16,772 nucleotides of DNA from Desulfobacterales bacterium (GCA_030149585.1 JASFBJ010000035.1:1-16772); one strand, 5' to 3'; counted from the first letter of the stretch, positions 1 to 8,541 are shown. Numbers and translations are program-made. Notes: a model not told the origin generated them from the sequence alone.

Positions 1-18
1 TAAGGCTTATTTCAGATA

Positions 19-73
19 AAAAACCCCCACTGAAATGGAAGAAGCCAATTAATGGGATTCAGTGAGGGCTTTT
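19..73. terminator. Bidirectional terminator-like hairpin upstream of ftsE
   Basis: The arm CACTGAA at 28-34 pairs with TTCAGTG at 58-64. The pairing extends outward, after one mismatch, through CCC (24-26) with GGG (66-68), and then through the A-run at 19-22 with TTTT at 70-73. Read on the minus strand the stem is followed by TTTTTTAT, a good intrinsic terminator shape. Read on the plus strand the T-tract is shorter. It probably separates the ftsE operon from whatever lies to the left, which is outside the window. Confidence 0.6.
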
Positions 74-159
74 GAGTTAAGAAAAACTGGTGACAGCACT
101 CCTTGAACTCATAAAATTTTATAGCAGCAAAAAAAAAACCGGTCAATCTAAAAGAAAAA
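74..159 (+). promoter_or_regulatory. Probable ftsE leader/promoter region, no clear boxes
   Basis: This short AT-rich stretch must carry the ftsE 5' region. I found no convincing -35/-10 pair: TTGAAC at 103-108 has no well-spaced partner. A weak pairing of TGAGTT (73-78) with AACTCA (106-111) and an A10 run at 129-138 are visible. There is no clear Shine-Dalgarno before the ATG at 160, only purine-rich AAAAGAAAAA. Confidence 0.3.
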
Positions 160-849
160 ATGAGAATCATTAAAGATAAAAATGCTATTATCAGGATGTT
201 TCATGTTCATAAAAGATATGGTGCAAAACAGGCATTAATCGATATTTCTCTTGATGTTAAAAAAAATGAATTTCTTTTTGTTAACGGCCCAAGCGGAGCA
301 GGCAAATCCACTTTACTGCGGTTATTATATTTGGGAACCTCAGTATCGGAAGGCCAGATTCTGGTAGACGGCATTAATCTGGCCAGAATCCCGCAATCCA
401 GCATTCCGTATTTACGTCGTAAAATTGGAATTATTTTTCAAGATTATAAGCTGATTCACACAAAAACCGTTTATGAAAATGTTGCCCTGGTCCTGGAAGC
501 CATGGGGAAAAAGAAAGTCATAATTGATAAAAAAGTAAAAAATGTTCTTTTGACAGTGGGAATGAAAAGCAGACAAGACGCCTTGCCTCCCACTCTTTCA
601 GGCGGGGAGCAGCAGCGGGTAGCTGTGGCCAGAGCGATTGTGGGTGATCCTAAAATTATTCTGGCGGATGAGCCCACTGGAAGTCTTGATTCTGAATCAT
701 CCCAAGCTATAATGGATTTACTGGAAAAATATTATATTCGGGGAGCCACTATTATAATTGCGACTCACGATAAATCAATAATCAAACAACCAGATGCGAA
801 AGTTGTTGAGCTTAGCGAGGGGCGTTTGCTGAGCAATACAAAAATTTAA
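160..849 (+). CDS. ftsE: Cell-division ABC transporter ATP-binding protein FtsE
   Basis: Cytoplasmic ATPase of the FtsEX complex, which sits at the division ring and couples ATP hydrolysis to peptidoglycan hydrolase activation across the inner membrane. The 229 aa match the family length. Visible motifs are Walker A GPSGAGKST (residues 43-51), the Q-loop region IIFQDYKL (about 93-100), the ABC signature LSGGEQQRVAVARA, and Walker B IILADEPTG followed by SLD. FHVHKRYG near residue 14 is the usual FtsE opening, so the first dozen residues are slightly longer than typical. Met13 at position 196 is an alternative start, but neither start has a strong Shine-Dalgarno. ftsX begins 13 bp after the stop, so the two are one transcription unit. 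Family call is very secure. The name FtsE over LolD rests on the adjacent ftsX. Confidence 0.95.
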   Translation: MRIIKDKNAIIRMFHVHKRYGAKQALIDISLDVKKNEFLFVNGPSGAGKSTLLRLLYLGTSVSEGQILVDGINLARIPQSSIPYLRRKIGIIFQDYKLIHTKTVYENVALVLEAMGKKKVIIDKKVKNVLLTVGMKSRQDALPPTLSGGEQQRVAVARAIVGDPKIILADEPTGSLDSESSQAIMDLLEKYYIRGATIIIATHDKSIIKQPDAKVVELSEGRLLSNTKI

Positions 850-862
850 AAAAATAATTATT

Positions 863-1741
863 ATGTCACATTATTATAAAAGGGCTGTAAAGGATATTCT
901 TGAAAACAGGTTCCAAAATCTGGTGACGATTATTACGATTGCTTTTTCTGTGCTGATTGTCAGTGCCTTTACTCTGTTTTTTTATAATGCCGGCAATATC
1001 ATAAATTCCTGGAAACAGGGAATACGAATTATGGTTTATCTCTCAGAAGGAATTACCAAAGCTCAGCAACTTGACACTAAATATCGGTTTGCCGAAATAC
1101 CAGGCATTCAGGCAAGCCGGTTTATCTCAAAGCAGGAGGCTCTGGAGCTTTTGAAACAACAATTACAGCGCCAATCTCTTTTGCTTGGTAACCTAAAAGA
1201 GAATCCTTTGCCTGATGCCTTTGAAATTACTTTAAAACCCTCATCCCAAAATTATGAAAGACTGGAGTTCATTGCAAAGCGACTGGAAAATTTACCCTTT
1301 GTGGACGAAGTTGAATATGGCCAACGCTGGATGCAGGGTGTTTCAGCTGTCGTCAACCTTATCAGCATAACCGGCTATGCCTTTGGTTCTCTTTTTTTGC
1401 TTGCCTCGGTTTTTATAGTGGCCAATACTATTCGTTTGGTACTATTTTCCAGGCAGGAGGAAATCAGGATCATGAAACTGGTTGGGGCAACAAATCGTTT
1501 TATTAAAACTCCCTTTTATATCGAAGCTCTCATACAGGGAATCCTGGGTAGTTTGCTGGGGCTAATCTTTTTATATGTGGTTTATTTGTTCATTGGCACT
1601 TATTTTAAATGGGGAATAACTGCTAAAACAGTCAATATCTGTTTTTTGCCTTATGACGTTATTTTCGTTATAATTATTTCCGGTATGGGTGTTGGGATGA
1701 TTGGTGGGGCAATAGCTTTAAAACAATTTTTGAAATCATGA
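863..1741 (+). CDS. ftsX: Cell-division permease FtsX
   Basis: Inner-membrane partner of FtsE. It transmits the ATPase cycle to a periplasmic coiled-coil hydrolase activator. The 292-aa protein has the FtsX layout: a short cytoplasmic N-terminus with basic residues (YYKRAVKDILENR), TM1 at about residues 19-43, an extracellular loop of about 120 residues containing the EITLKP strand, then three C-terminal TM helices (about 166-190, 222-250 and 264-286). The cytoplasmic motif RQEEIRIMKLVGATNRFI after TM2 is the classic FtsX coupling segment that contacts FtsE. The next gene is an EnvC-like protein, which is the expected binding partner of the large extracellular loop. A hairpin with a T-run follows the stop, so transcription into envC may be partial. 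Confidence 0.95.
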   Translation: MSHYYKRAVKDILENRFQNLVTIITIAFSVLIVSAFTLFFYNAGNIINSWKQGIRIMVYLSEGITKAQQLDTKYRFAEIPGIQASRFISKQEALELLKQQLQRQSLLLGNLKENPLPDAFEITLKPSSQNYERLEFIAKRLENLPFVDEVEYGQRWMQGVSAVVNLISITGYAFGSLFLLASVFIVANTIRLVLFSRQEEIRIMKLVGATNRFIKTPFYIEALIQGILGSLLGLIFLYVVYLFIGTYFKWGITAKTVNICFLPYDVIFVIIISGMGVGMIGGAIALKQFLKS

Positions 1742-1744
1742 ATT

Positions 1745-1795
1745 AAAACCGGAAAATAATAATAATATCGCCCTGTAATATATGGCGCGGTTTTT
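1745..1795 (+). terminator. Terminator-like hairpin after ftsX
   Basis: AAAACCG at 1745-1751 pairs with CGGTTTT at 1788-1794. Nested inside, CGCC (1769-1772) pairs with GGCG (1784-1787), and the structure ends in TTTTT (1791-1795). It could terminate or attenuate ftsEX transcripts before envC. The remaining 100 bp to envC are AT-rich with a small GGGTT/AACCC hairpin (1855-1859 with 1868-1872) and no clear Shine-Dalgarno. Confidence 0.45.
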
Positions 1796-1896
1796 GCTTT
1801 ATTGAAAACAGCATTTAAAATTATAAAAGAGATAAATACAGATTTTTGGTTACAGGGTTTGTTTAATAACCCAATTATTGCTCCCAACTATTACTA

Positions 1897-3102
1897 ATGA
1901 TAAAAAAAATATTCAACCGATTTTTCCCGCACTTTTTTTTAACGGGATGTTTGACCCTTTTTTTATGGCCACCGTCTCTTTTCAGTATTGAGAACTTTGC
2001 AAATATCAACTCCTCGAATATAGCAAAAAAATATAGCAGCGAATTTGCAAAATCTAAAGCTGAAATTGATATCATTAACCGCCGGGAGAGGGACATTATT
2101 AATGATTTGAATTTAACCGGAAAAAAACTTAATAAAACCAGACAGATAAGTATAAAATTAAAATCCGGTCTTGCTGAAATCGAAAAAAAGCTCAGTGAAA
2201 GTTTAAATCGCGAGAAACAACTCGTAAATGAAATTCTGGTCAGCGAGATATATGTTGCCAAACGATTGAGAGCCCTTTACAGGTTAAACCAGCTTGGCCA
2301 AATCAATTTTATAGCCGGGGCCAAATCATTTTATGAAATCTTTCAACGAAAAAACAGCATTGAAAAAATTCTTTTACAGGACGAAAAGGTTTTAAAAAGT
2401 CTTGGTGATAATAAAGCTGAACTTGGTAGAATATTAGGCAATCTCAGAAAGGAAAAAGAGAAAAAAAGCAATATCCAGCGGGAGTTGAACCATCAGATTG
2501 AAAGGATGGGGCTACAAAAAAAAAAGCGGGAAAAAATATTAGCTGATATCCGTTCAAAAAAATCGCTGGAACTGGCAGCCTTAAACCTGTTAAAAGAGTC
2601 TTCCGGTAAATTGGGTCGGACTCTTAAAGGTGTTGGCGACTCAGAAAAATTACGGAAATCGATAAACTTGTCAGGTTCGAACTTTGCAGATATGAAGGGG
2701 GCTTTGAATATGCCTGTTAAAGGTAAAATTATTTCTTGGTTTGGATCCCATAAGAATTCTCATTTTAATGTTGTAAAATTTCAAAGCGGGATTAATATAA
2801 AGGCTGACCGCGGAGAACCTATCAGGGCTGTTGGGGCCGGCAAAACCATGTTTTCAAGCTGGCTTAAAGGTTATGGGAATTTGCTGGTAATTAACCACGG
2901 CAACCATTATTATACTGTTTACGCCCATCTTGAAGAGATATTCAAGGTAAAAGACGAAACCGTAGAAAAAGGTGAAGTGATTGCCACAGTAGGAGACACA
3001 GGCTCAATTACCGGATTTGGGCTGCATTTTGAAGTGCGTCATTATGGAAAATCTTTGAACCCGTTAATATGGATCAAAAAGGATAAAGGAGTTAATCTAT
3101 GA
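1897..3102 (+). CDS. envC: EnvC-type murein hydrolase activator, degenerate LytM/M23 domain
   Basis: Periplasmic activator of N-acetylmuramoyl-L-alanine amidases, itself controlled by FtsEX. This role is inferred from the family and the ftsEX neighbours. The 401-aa protein has an N-terminal signal/anchor (basic IKKIFNRFF, then a hydrophobic stretch to about residue 30), a long charged coiled-coil region (about 45-240), and a C-terminal LytM domain (about 268-395) with GYGNLLVINHG, YAHL and LHFEVR. Active M23 enzymes need HxxxD and HxH. Here the first motif reads Q296-S-G-I-N300 and the second G375-L-H377, so two zinc ligands and one catalytic His are gone, while His344 and His377 remain. This is the pattern of a non-enzymatic EnvC activator. 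The stop overlaps ctpA by 4 nt (ATGA). An A10 run at 2516-2525 encodes Lys residues within the coiled coil. Confidence 0.9.
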   Translation: MIKKIFNRFFPHFFLTGCLTLFLWPPSLFSIENFANINSSNIAKKYSSEFAKSKAEIDIINRRERDIINDLNLTGKKLNKTRQISIKLKSGLAEIEKKLSESLNREKQLVNEILVSEIYVAKRLRALYRLNQLGQINFIAGAKSFYEIFQRKNSIEKILLQDEKVLKSLGDNKAELGRILGNLRKEKEKKSNIQRELNHQIERMGLQKKKREKILADIRSKKSLELAALNLLKESSGKLGRTLKGVGDSEKLRKSINLSGSNFADMKGALNMPVKGKIISWFGSHKNSHFNVVKFQSGINIKADRGEPIRAVGAGKTMFSSWLKGYGNLLVINHGNHYYTVYAHLEEIFKVKDETVEKGEVIATVGDTGSITGFGLHFEVRHYGKSLNPLIWIKKDKGVNL

Positions 3103-4475
3103 CTATAAAAAAAAATCGACACCTGAAAATTTGGCTTTTTCTGGTATTTGCAGTGCTAATATGGGTTTTCGGCATTGGATTTTACAGGGATATTTCAGCC
3201 AATAACGAAGAGACGTATGAGGGGCTTTCAATATTTTCAGATGTAATTGAACTGGTAGAAAAAAATTATGTGGACAAAGTTGAAACAAAAAAGCTGATAG
3301 AAGACGCTATTCAAGGAATGGTGCACAGTCTTGACCCTCATTCCAGCCTTCTGGTGCCGGAAGCCTTTGAAGAACTTCAAATAGATACTCAGGGAGAATT
3401 TACCGGCATTGGTATTCATGTAACCATGCGCGATAGTCTGGTCACGGTAATTGCACCTATTGAAGGAACTCCGGCACATAAAGCAGGTGTCAAGGCTGGT
3501 GATAAAATCGTCAAGGTTGACGGAGTTGCAACTGATGACCTCAGGGATGCTGTTAACAGGATGCGGGGACCAAAGGGAACCAGTGTTGTAATTACAATTA
3601 TTCGCAAAGGCGCTCCCAAGCCCATTGAATTTGCCCTGATTCGGGATGTAATTCCCATTGAAAGTGTTCGGTCTAACATTTTAAAACCTGGTTACGGCTA
3701 TGTTCGTGTTACTAATTTTCGCGATTCCACCACCCATGATCTTGTGGCTGCGCTGGAAAAGCTTGAGGCTGCTGAACCTTCTTTAAAAGGACTTATTCTG
3801 GATTTAAGAGATAATCCAGGCGGGATTCTTAACCAGGCAATCAAAATTTCAGATCTTTTTCTTGAGACCGGCGAGATTCTTTCCATTAAAGGCCGGCTTA
3901 AAAAGCATACCAGAATTTTTGAGGCCCATGCAGATAATGTTAAGCGCGCTTACCCCCTTGTAATATTAATTAACGGGGGCAGTGCCAGTGCTTCTGAAAT
4001 CGTTGCCGGTGCATTGCAGGATCAAAAGCGGGCTCTTATTCTGGGAACCACCTCCTTTGGCAAAGGATCGGTTCAAACAGTAGAACAACTGCGAAACGGC
4101 TATGGGCTTAAATTCACAATAGCTCGCTATTATACCCCCAGCGGTCGATCCATCCAGGCCAAAGGTGTGGAACCGGATATCATGGTTCCCTATAAAAAAA
4201 TTGATAACACTCAAGTTTTGCAGGGCCGGCGTGTTAAAGAAAGTGATCTTAAAAATCACTTGAATGCCGAGCCTGACACCGAGGACAAAAAGCCTGTTGA
4301 CTCAAAAGACAACGCAAAAAAAGAGGAAAAAGACAAGAACGATCTGCAAACCATTGAGGAGGATGCTGATAGCGATTCTTTAATATTAAAAAATCTTTTA
4401 TCAGATAATCAGGTAGCGCGGGCTCTGGATATTTTGATCAGTTATGAGATTTTTAAAGATTTAAAAAATGGTTAA
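3099..4475 (+). CDS. ctpA: C-terminal processing peptidase CtpA (S41 family, PDZ)
   Basis: Periplasmic serine protease that trims or degrades envelope proteins, often peptidoglycan hydrolases. Of its 458 aa, residues 10-28 form an N-terminal signal/TM segment. An S41 N-terminal helical part (about 45-95, with GMVHSLDPHSSLL) is followed by a PDZ domain (about 100-180, with IEGTPAHKAGVKAGDKIVKVDG) and the protease core (about 185-365). The catalytic Ser/Lys pair is visible as Ser297 in GSASASE and Lys322 in SFGKGSVQT, 25 residues apart as in E. coli Prc. After residue 375 there is a charged, low-complexity Lys/Asp/Glu tail to about 440, then a short conserved end. The start codon overlaps the envC stop, so translational coupling is likely. 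Coupling to envC suggests control of the same cell-wall machinery. Confidence 0.94.
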   Translation: MTIKKNRHLKIWLFLVFAVLIWVFGIGFYRDISANNEETYEGLSIFSDVIELVEKNYVDKVETKKLIEDAIQGMVHSLDPHSSLLVPEAFEELQIDTQGEFTGIGIHVTMRDSLVTVIAPIEGTPAHKAGVKAGDKIVKVDGVATDDLRDAVNRMRGPKGTSVVITIIRKGAPKPIEFALIRDVIPIESVRSNILKPGYGYVRVTNFRDSTTHDLVAALEKLEAAEPSLKGLILDLRDNPGGILNQAIKISDLFLETGEILSIKGRLKKHTRIFEAHADNVKRAYPLVILINGGSASASEIVAGALQDQKRALILGTTSFGKGSVQTVEQLRNGYGLKFTIARYYTPSGRSIQAKGVEPDIMVPYKKIDNTQVLQGRRVKESDLKNHLNAEPDTEDKKPVDSKDNAKKEEKDKNDLQTIEEDADSDSLILKNLLSDNQVARALDILISYEIFKDLKNG

Positions 4476-5439
4476 AAAAAAGTCCCAGCCTAAAAAAAGA
4501 AAAACAAAAAGAAAAAAAAGGGTTGATTATAAATTACAGATTCTTAAAATCATAAGCGGTTTTTTTGTTTTATTATCCCTGGTGATAATGGCCGGGGTGC
4601 TGGCTCATCATTTTTTACAAAAGCCCCCTGGCTTTATGGATCTGTCACCGGCAACCCTGCAAAATACTCATAATGCCCACGACACCCAGCCGGCCTTTGA
4701 AATTTTTCCAAAAGAAAAATCAGCCGGCTTAGCTCCCAGACTGAATTATTATCCGGTTACCGGCAATTCTGCTCCTAAAGTCGCAATTATTATTGATGAT
4801 TTAGGATATGATCGTAAAATCGCTGATAAATTTCTAAAACTTGACAGGAAATTGACTTTTTCCATACTTCCTTTTGCTCCATATCGGAAATCAATTACTG
4901 AGGCAATTCATAAAAAAGGCTTTGAGATTATGCTCCATCTACCATTAGAGCCCAATGAATTTCCAAAAGTTAATCCAGGCCCTGGAGCATTGCTTGTTTC
5001 AATGACACCTGCGCGGTTCATCAGCCAGTTAGAACAAGATATCGCGTCTGTGCCCTATATTAAAGGTGTTAATAATCATATGGGTTCCAGAATAACAACC
5101 ATGACGCCGAAGATGAATCAAATCTTTTCGGTTCTAAAAAATAAAGGTCTTTTTTTTATTGACAGCCGGACCACTTCCGCGACTATCTGTAAAAAATCCG
5201 CTGCATCAGGTAATATTCCATTTGCACAACGGGATATATTTCTTGATCATGTGCAAAACGAAAAATTCATAAGAAAACAATTTCAACACCTTTTAAAAAT
5301 AGCCGAACACAAAGGAACCGCGATTGGCATCTGCCATCCTCACCAAATTACCTATGAGGTAATAAGGCAAATACTTCCGGAGTTTGAAAAAAAGGTTGAA
5401 CTGGTACCGGCCTCTTCGCTGGTAAAGACCACAGGTTGA
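4468..5439 (+). CDS. yibQ: Divergent polysaccharide deacetylase, YibQ family
   Basis: Predicted envelope protein of the divergent polysaccharide deacetylase family (DUF610). Its biochemical activity is not established. The 323 aa comprise a very basic cytoplasmic start (KKKSQPKKRKTKRKKR), one TM helix (about 24-46), a linker, and the deacetylase-like fold (about 103-318). Family motifs seen are IIDDLGYD (108-115), HLPLEP (157-162), NNHMGS (202-207), DSRTT (232-236) and GICHPH (287-292). The paired Asp, the His residues and the final HPH are consistent with metal-dependent catalysis. It overlaps ctpA by 8 nt and lacks its own Shine-Dalgarno. E. coli yibQ is adjacent to envC, so a cell-wall role fits. 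The gene symbol is by family, not by proven orthology. Confidence 0.9.
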   Translation: MVKKKSQPKKRKTKRKKRVDYKLQILKIISGFFVLLSLVIMAGVLAHHFLQKPPGFMDLSPATLQNTHNAHDTQPAFEIFPKEKSAGLAPRLNYYPVTGNSAPKVAIIIDDLGYDRKIADKFLKLDRKLTFSILPFAPYRKSITEAIHKKGFEIMLHLPLEPNEFPKVNPGPGALLVSMTPARFISQLEQDIASVPYIKGVNNHMGSRITTMTPKMNQIFSVLKNKGLFFIDSRTTSATICKKSAASGNIPFAQRDIFLDHVQNEKFIRKQFQHLLKIAEHKGTAIGICHPHQITYEVIRQILPEFEKKVELVPASSLVKTTG

Positions 5440-5470
5440 AAATTTTGTTGTCAAAGCTTAAGCAAGTCAA

Positions 5471-6478
5471 ATGGATATAAAAAAAAGATTATATTTTGTT
5501 TTGATAGCTGTTTTTTGCGTAATTACCTGGGGCAGTATTGGTTATTATCTGATTTTTAAAGGGCAGCCCCGCTTTGTGGATTGTCTCTATATGACAATTA
5601 TTTCTCTGACAACAGTGGGATACGGAGAGGTAATTCAAATTAGCGGTAATCTGACAGCTGAAATATTTACAATGGTGTTGATTACTTTTGGTATGGGAAT
5701 CATCTTATATGGGATCAGTACCTTAACTGCATTATTTATTGAAGGGGAACTCTCAGGATTTTTAAGGAAAAAAAGGATGGAAAAACAGATCCAGAAATTA
5801 AATAATCATTATATTGTCTGTGGTGGTGGAGAGACTGGTTTGCCCCTGATCAGCGAGCTTGTTAAAAACCGGGAACAGGTTGTTTTGCTGGAACAGGATG
5901 AGGAAAATATTGAACGCTGTAAGAATGTAAAAAATTTGCTTTATATTCAAGGTGATGCTACTGAGGATGAAAATCTTATTATAGCTGGAATTCATCGGGC
6001 CGCCGGAATCATCATCTGTCTGCCATCTGATAAAGACAGTCTATATATAACCATGACAGCCAGGATGCTCAGTGAAAAGATTCGCATTATCAGTCGTCTG
6101 TCCAATCAAAAGCTGAGACCAAAGCTGATCAAGGCCGGCGCTGACAGTGTTGTTTCACCAAACACAATCGGAGCCTTGCGAATGGCTTCAGAGATGATTA
6201 GGCCCACAGTGGTCAATTTTTTAGACAGCATGCTCCGAAGCAGTCAGGGCAATTTACGGATTCATCAGATAAAAATAGCCGGCAACTCCAGCAAGGTGGG
6301 AAATAAATTAGAGGATACTGGATTGCAGAAAAAATTTAATCTGTTGATTTTAGGCGCCAGAATCGGCAAAGAAGAGATCCTTTTTAATCCAGGAAACTCT
6401 TTTATAATTCAACCTGATACCACCTTGATTATTATGGGCGAAGTTGATAATATTGCTAAAGCAAAAAAGATGTTTTAA
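5471..6478 (+). CDS. Two-TM potassium channel with RCK (TrkA-N/TrkA-C) domains
   Basis: Inner-membrane K+ channel subunit, expected to form tetramers gated by ligand binding to the cytoplasmic RCK domains. In the 335 aa, TM1 lies at about 8-28, the pore helix and selectivity filter TTVGYG at 47-52, and TM2 at about 62-90. The TrkA-N Rossmann domain starts at YIVCGGGETG (G118-x-G120-x-x-G123), with an acidic residue (Glu141) closing the second strand. This favours NAD(H)- or nucleotide-type binding. A TrkA-C domain occupies about 260-333. The layout is the MthK/Kch type. It starts 31 bp after yibQ and stops 3 bp before the next gene, so it may be the tail of the envelope operon or link to the metabolic genes. 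There is no strong Shine-Dalgarno. Confidence 0.93.
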   Translation: MDIKKRLYFVLIAVFCVITWGSIGYYLIFKGQPRFVDCLYMTIISLTTVGYGEVIQISGNLTAEIFTMVLITFGMGIILYGISTLTALFIEGELSGFLRKKRMEKQIQKLNNHYIVCGGGETGLPLISELVKNREQVVLLEQDEENIERCKNVKNLLYIQGDATEDENLIIAGIHRAAGIIICLPSDKDSLYITMTARMLSEKIRIISRLSNQKLRPKLIKAGADSVVSPNTIGALRMASEMIRPTVVNFLDSMLRSSQGNLRIHQIKIAGNSSKVGNKLEDTGLQKKFNLLILGARIGKEEILFNPGNSFIIQPDTTLIIMGEVDNIAKAKKMF

Positions 6479-6481
6479 ATA

Positions 6482-8452
6482 ATGAAAGATTTATGGCAGG
6501 CAAAAAAATCTGCAAGCTGGGGCCAAGACCCCATGCAGCAGCGCATTTATACTTCCCGGCTGATCGGTCAGGAGTCTGATCTGGTGCTTCATGGTGGTGG
6601 AAATACTTCGCTGAAAACTGATTTTTGCGATTCACTTGGAGATTCCCATGAGGTGTTATATATCAAGGGCAGTGGGCAGGATTTAAAAATAATTAATGCA
6701 AAAGGTTTTTCAGTACTAAGGCTGTCGACTCTGAGAAAAATCGCTGCCCAAAAACATCTCGAAGATCTGGAACTCATCCGTTTACAGCAGGCTGCCATGC
6801 TATATTATCCAGCCCCGACTCCTTCCCTGGAAGCTGTCCTGCACGCAATTATCCCTTATGCCTATGTGGATCACACTCATGCTGATGCCGTGGTAACCAT
6901 CACCAACACAATTAACGGCAAAAATCTTATCCGCAATCTTTTTGGCCCTGATGTTTTGATAATTCCCTATGTCCAGGCCGGGTTCAAGCTGGCCAGGGCT
7001 GTTTTCAGCCGGACACTTGAGCTTAACTGGCAAAAAATCAAAGCAATTATTTTAATGAATCATGGTCTGATTACTTTTGCCGATGATGCAAAAACCAGTT
7101 ATCAAAATATGATTGAACTGGCTTCTCTGGCGGAAAATTATTTGCAGGAAAAGGGCGCCTTAAAAATTGCAAAAAAAAATTGTGATAAAGAAGATTTAAT
7201 AACCCTTGCCGGAATAAGAAAGCAGGTAAGCAAGATTCGCTGTGCCCCTGTTTTGCTGAAATGGGATAATAGCCCTATGGCCTGTGGTTTTGCAGGCCTT
7301 TCCAATGTGGAACATCTTGCAGGACTTTGCCCTTTAACGCCTGATCATGTGATTCGCACAAAACCTGCGCCCCTGATTATTAAAGGAGACGCAGCTAAGG
7401 CACTTGCTGATTTCAAACGCTCTTATGAGGAGTATTTTAAACGCCATGCTGATTCAAAACAGATAATGCTTGATCCTGCTCCCCGCTGGGGAATCTGGCC
7501 TGGTCATGGTTTGCTTGCCTTTGGCACAACGCTTCAGGAGCGAAATATTATTTCAGATATCAGCCGTCATACTATCCGGGCTATCCAGTGGGGAGAAAAA
7601 ATAGATAAGTGGCAGGCTTTGGAAAAAGAGCATATTTTTGCTATGGAATACTGGAGCCTGCAACAGGCCAAACTTTCTCAGGATAAAAATGTTCCAATAT
7701 TGCAGGGTAAAATAGCTCTTGTCAGCGGTGCTGCAGGTGGCATTGGACTGGCTTGCGCCAAGGCTTTAAATGCCCAGGGCGCTGTTGTAATCGGTCTTGA
7801 TCTGAATCCTGAAATCAGCCGGATTTTTAATCAACCGGATTTTATCGGCCAAATATGTGATGTTACTGATTTTGAGTCAATCAGCCGGGCAGTAAAAAAA
7901 ATAATTAAAAACTTTGGTGGTCTTGATATCATAATTTCCAATGCAGGTGTTTTTTCCGCCAGTCAAACTATAGCTGAAATGGATGAAAAAATCTGGCAAA
8001 AAAGTCTGGCCGTAAATTTAACAAGCCATCAGTTGTTGCTTAAAGCCTGTGTGCCCTATCTAAAGCTTGGAATTGATCCAGCGGTTGTGTTCATAGCGTC
8101 CAAAAATGTTCCAGCCCCGGGTCCTGGGGCTGCCGCATATTCAGCAGCCAAAGCCGGCCAGACTCAGCTTGGCAGAATTGCCGCCATGGAGCTGGGCCCT
8201 TTTGGTATTCGTGTAAATATTATACATCCAAATGCCGTGTATGATACAGCCCTTTGGACCCCTGAAATTTTAGCTGAGCGGGCAGCTCATTACGGGTTGA
8301 GTGTAAAAGAGTATAAAACCAATAATATACTGAAAACCGAGGTAAGATCCAAAGATGTGGCAGCCCTTATAACCGCTATGGTGGGGCCGGCTTTTGCAAA
8401 AACCACTGGAGCTCAAATTCCAATTGACGGTGGAAACGATCGTGTGATTTAA
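6482..8452 (+). CDS. Bifunctional class II aldolase / short-chain dehydrogenase (RhaD-like)
   Basis: Cytoplasmic fusion enzyme of the family that includes bifunctional rhamnulose-1-phosphate aldolase/lactaldehyde dehydrogenase. The true substrate is unknown. The N-terminal class II aldolase domain (about 20-230) has LHGGGNTS (36-43), a Glu at 117 and the zinc-type histidines HTHAD (131-135) and MNHG (His194). A middle region (about 240-395) links to an SDR domain (about 408-653) with the NAD(P)-binding VSGAAGGIG (414-422), NAG (487-489), and a Ser540/Tyr553/Lys557 catalytic set in the YxxxK arrangement. All key residues of both halves are present, so both activities are plausible: sugar-phosphate cleavage followed by oxidation or reduction of the product. 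At 656 aa it is a little shorter than characterised RhaD fusions (recalled as about 690). No rhamnose kinase or isomerase is nearby. Confidence 0.88.
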   Translation: MKDLWQAKKSASWGQDPMQQRIYTSRLIGQESDLVLHGGGNTSLKTDFCDSLGDSHEVLYIKGSGQDLKIINAKGFSVLRLSTLRKIAAQKHLEDLELIRLQQAAMLYYPAPTPSLEAVLHAIIPYAYVDHTHADAVVTITNTINGKNLIRNLFGPDVLIIPYVQAGFKLARAVFSRTLELNWQKIKAIILMNHGLITFADDAKTSYQNMIELASLAENYLQEKGALKIAKKNCDKEDLITLAGIRKQVSKIRCAPVLLKWDNSPMACGFAGLSNVEHLAGLCPLTPDHVIRTKPAPLIIKGDAAKALADFKRSYEEYFKRHADSKQIMLDPAPRWGIWPGHGLLAFGTTLQERNIISDISRHTIRAIQWGEKIDKWQALEKEHIFAMEYWSLQQAKLSQDKNVPILQGKIALVSGAAGGIGLACAKALNAQGAVVIGLDLNPEISRIFNQPDFIGQICDVTDFESISRAVKKIIKNFGGLDIIISNAGVFSASQTIAEMDEKIWQKSLAVNLTSHQLLLKACVPYLKLGIDPAVVFIASKNVPAPGPGAAAYSAAKAGQTQLGRIAAMELGPFGIRVNIIHPNAVYDTALWTPEILAERAAHYGLSVKEYKTNNILKTEVRSKDVAALITAMVGPAFAKTTGAQIPIDGGNDRVI

Positions 8453-8469
8453 GGATCACCTGAAAATAA

Positions 8470-8504
8470 TTAGGAACGAGGACGAATTAACTTCCCCGTT
8501 CCTT
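8470..8504. repeat. REP-like intergenic imperfect palindrome (repeat family copy 1)
   Basis: Positions 8470-8495 match the first 26 bases of the repeats at 15954 and 16719 (TTAGGAACGAGGACGA, then a one-base variant, then AACTTCC). Here the sequence continues into CCGTTCCTTA, so AGGAACG (8472-8478) pairs with CGTTCCT (8497-8503), and the GG at 8480-8481 pairs with CC at 8494-8495. The result is a roughly 32-bp imperfect hairpin between two co-oriented genes. No T-tract follows, so it is more REP-like than a terminator. Confidence 0.6.
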
Positions 8505-8541
8505 ATTAAAATTTTATAAACTATTAAAAAGGAGAAGACTA

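Noticed and set aside
3966..4259. 97-aa minus-strand ORF in ctpA
   Set aside because: Antisense to the S41 catalytic core, so a shadow.
8470..8504. Intrinsic terminator between the two aldolase genes
   Set aside because: The hairpin has no following T-tract, and its sequence belongs to the dispersed repeat family.
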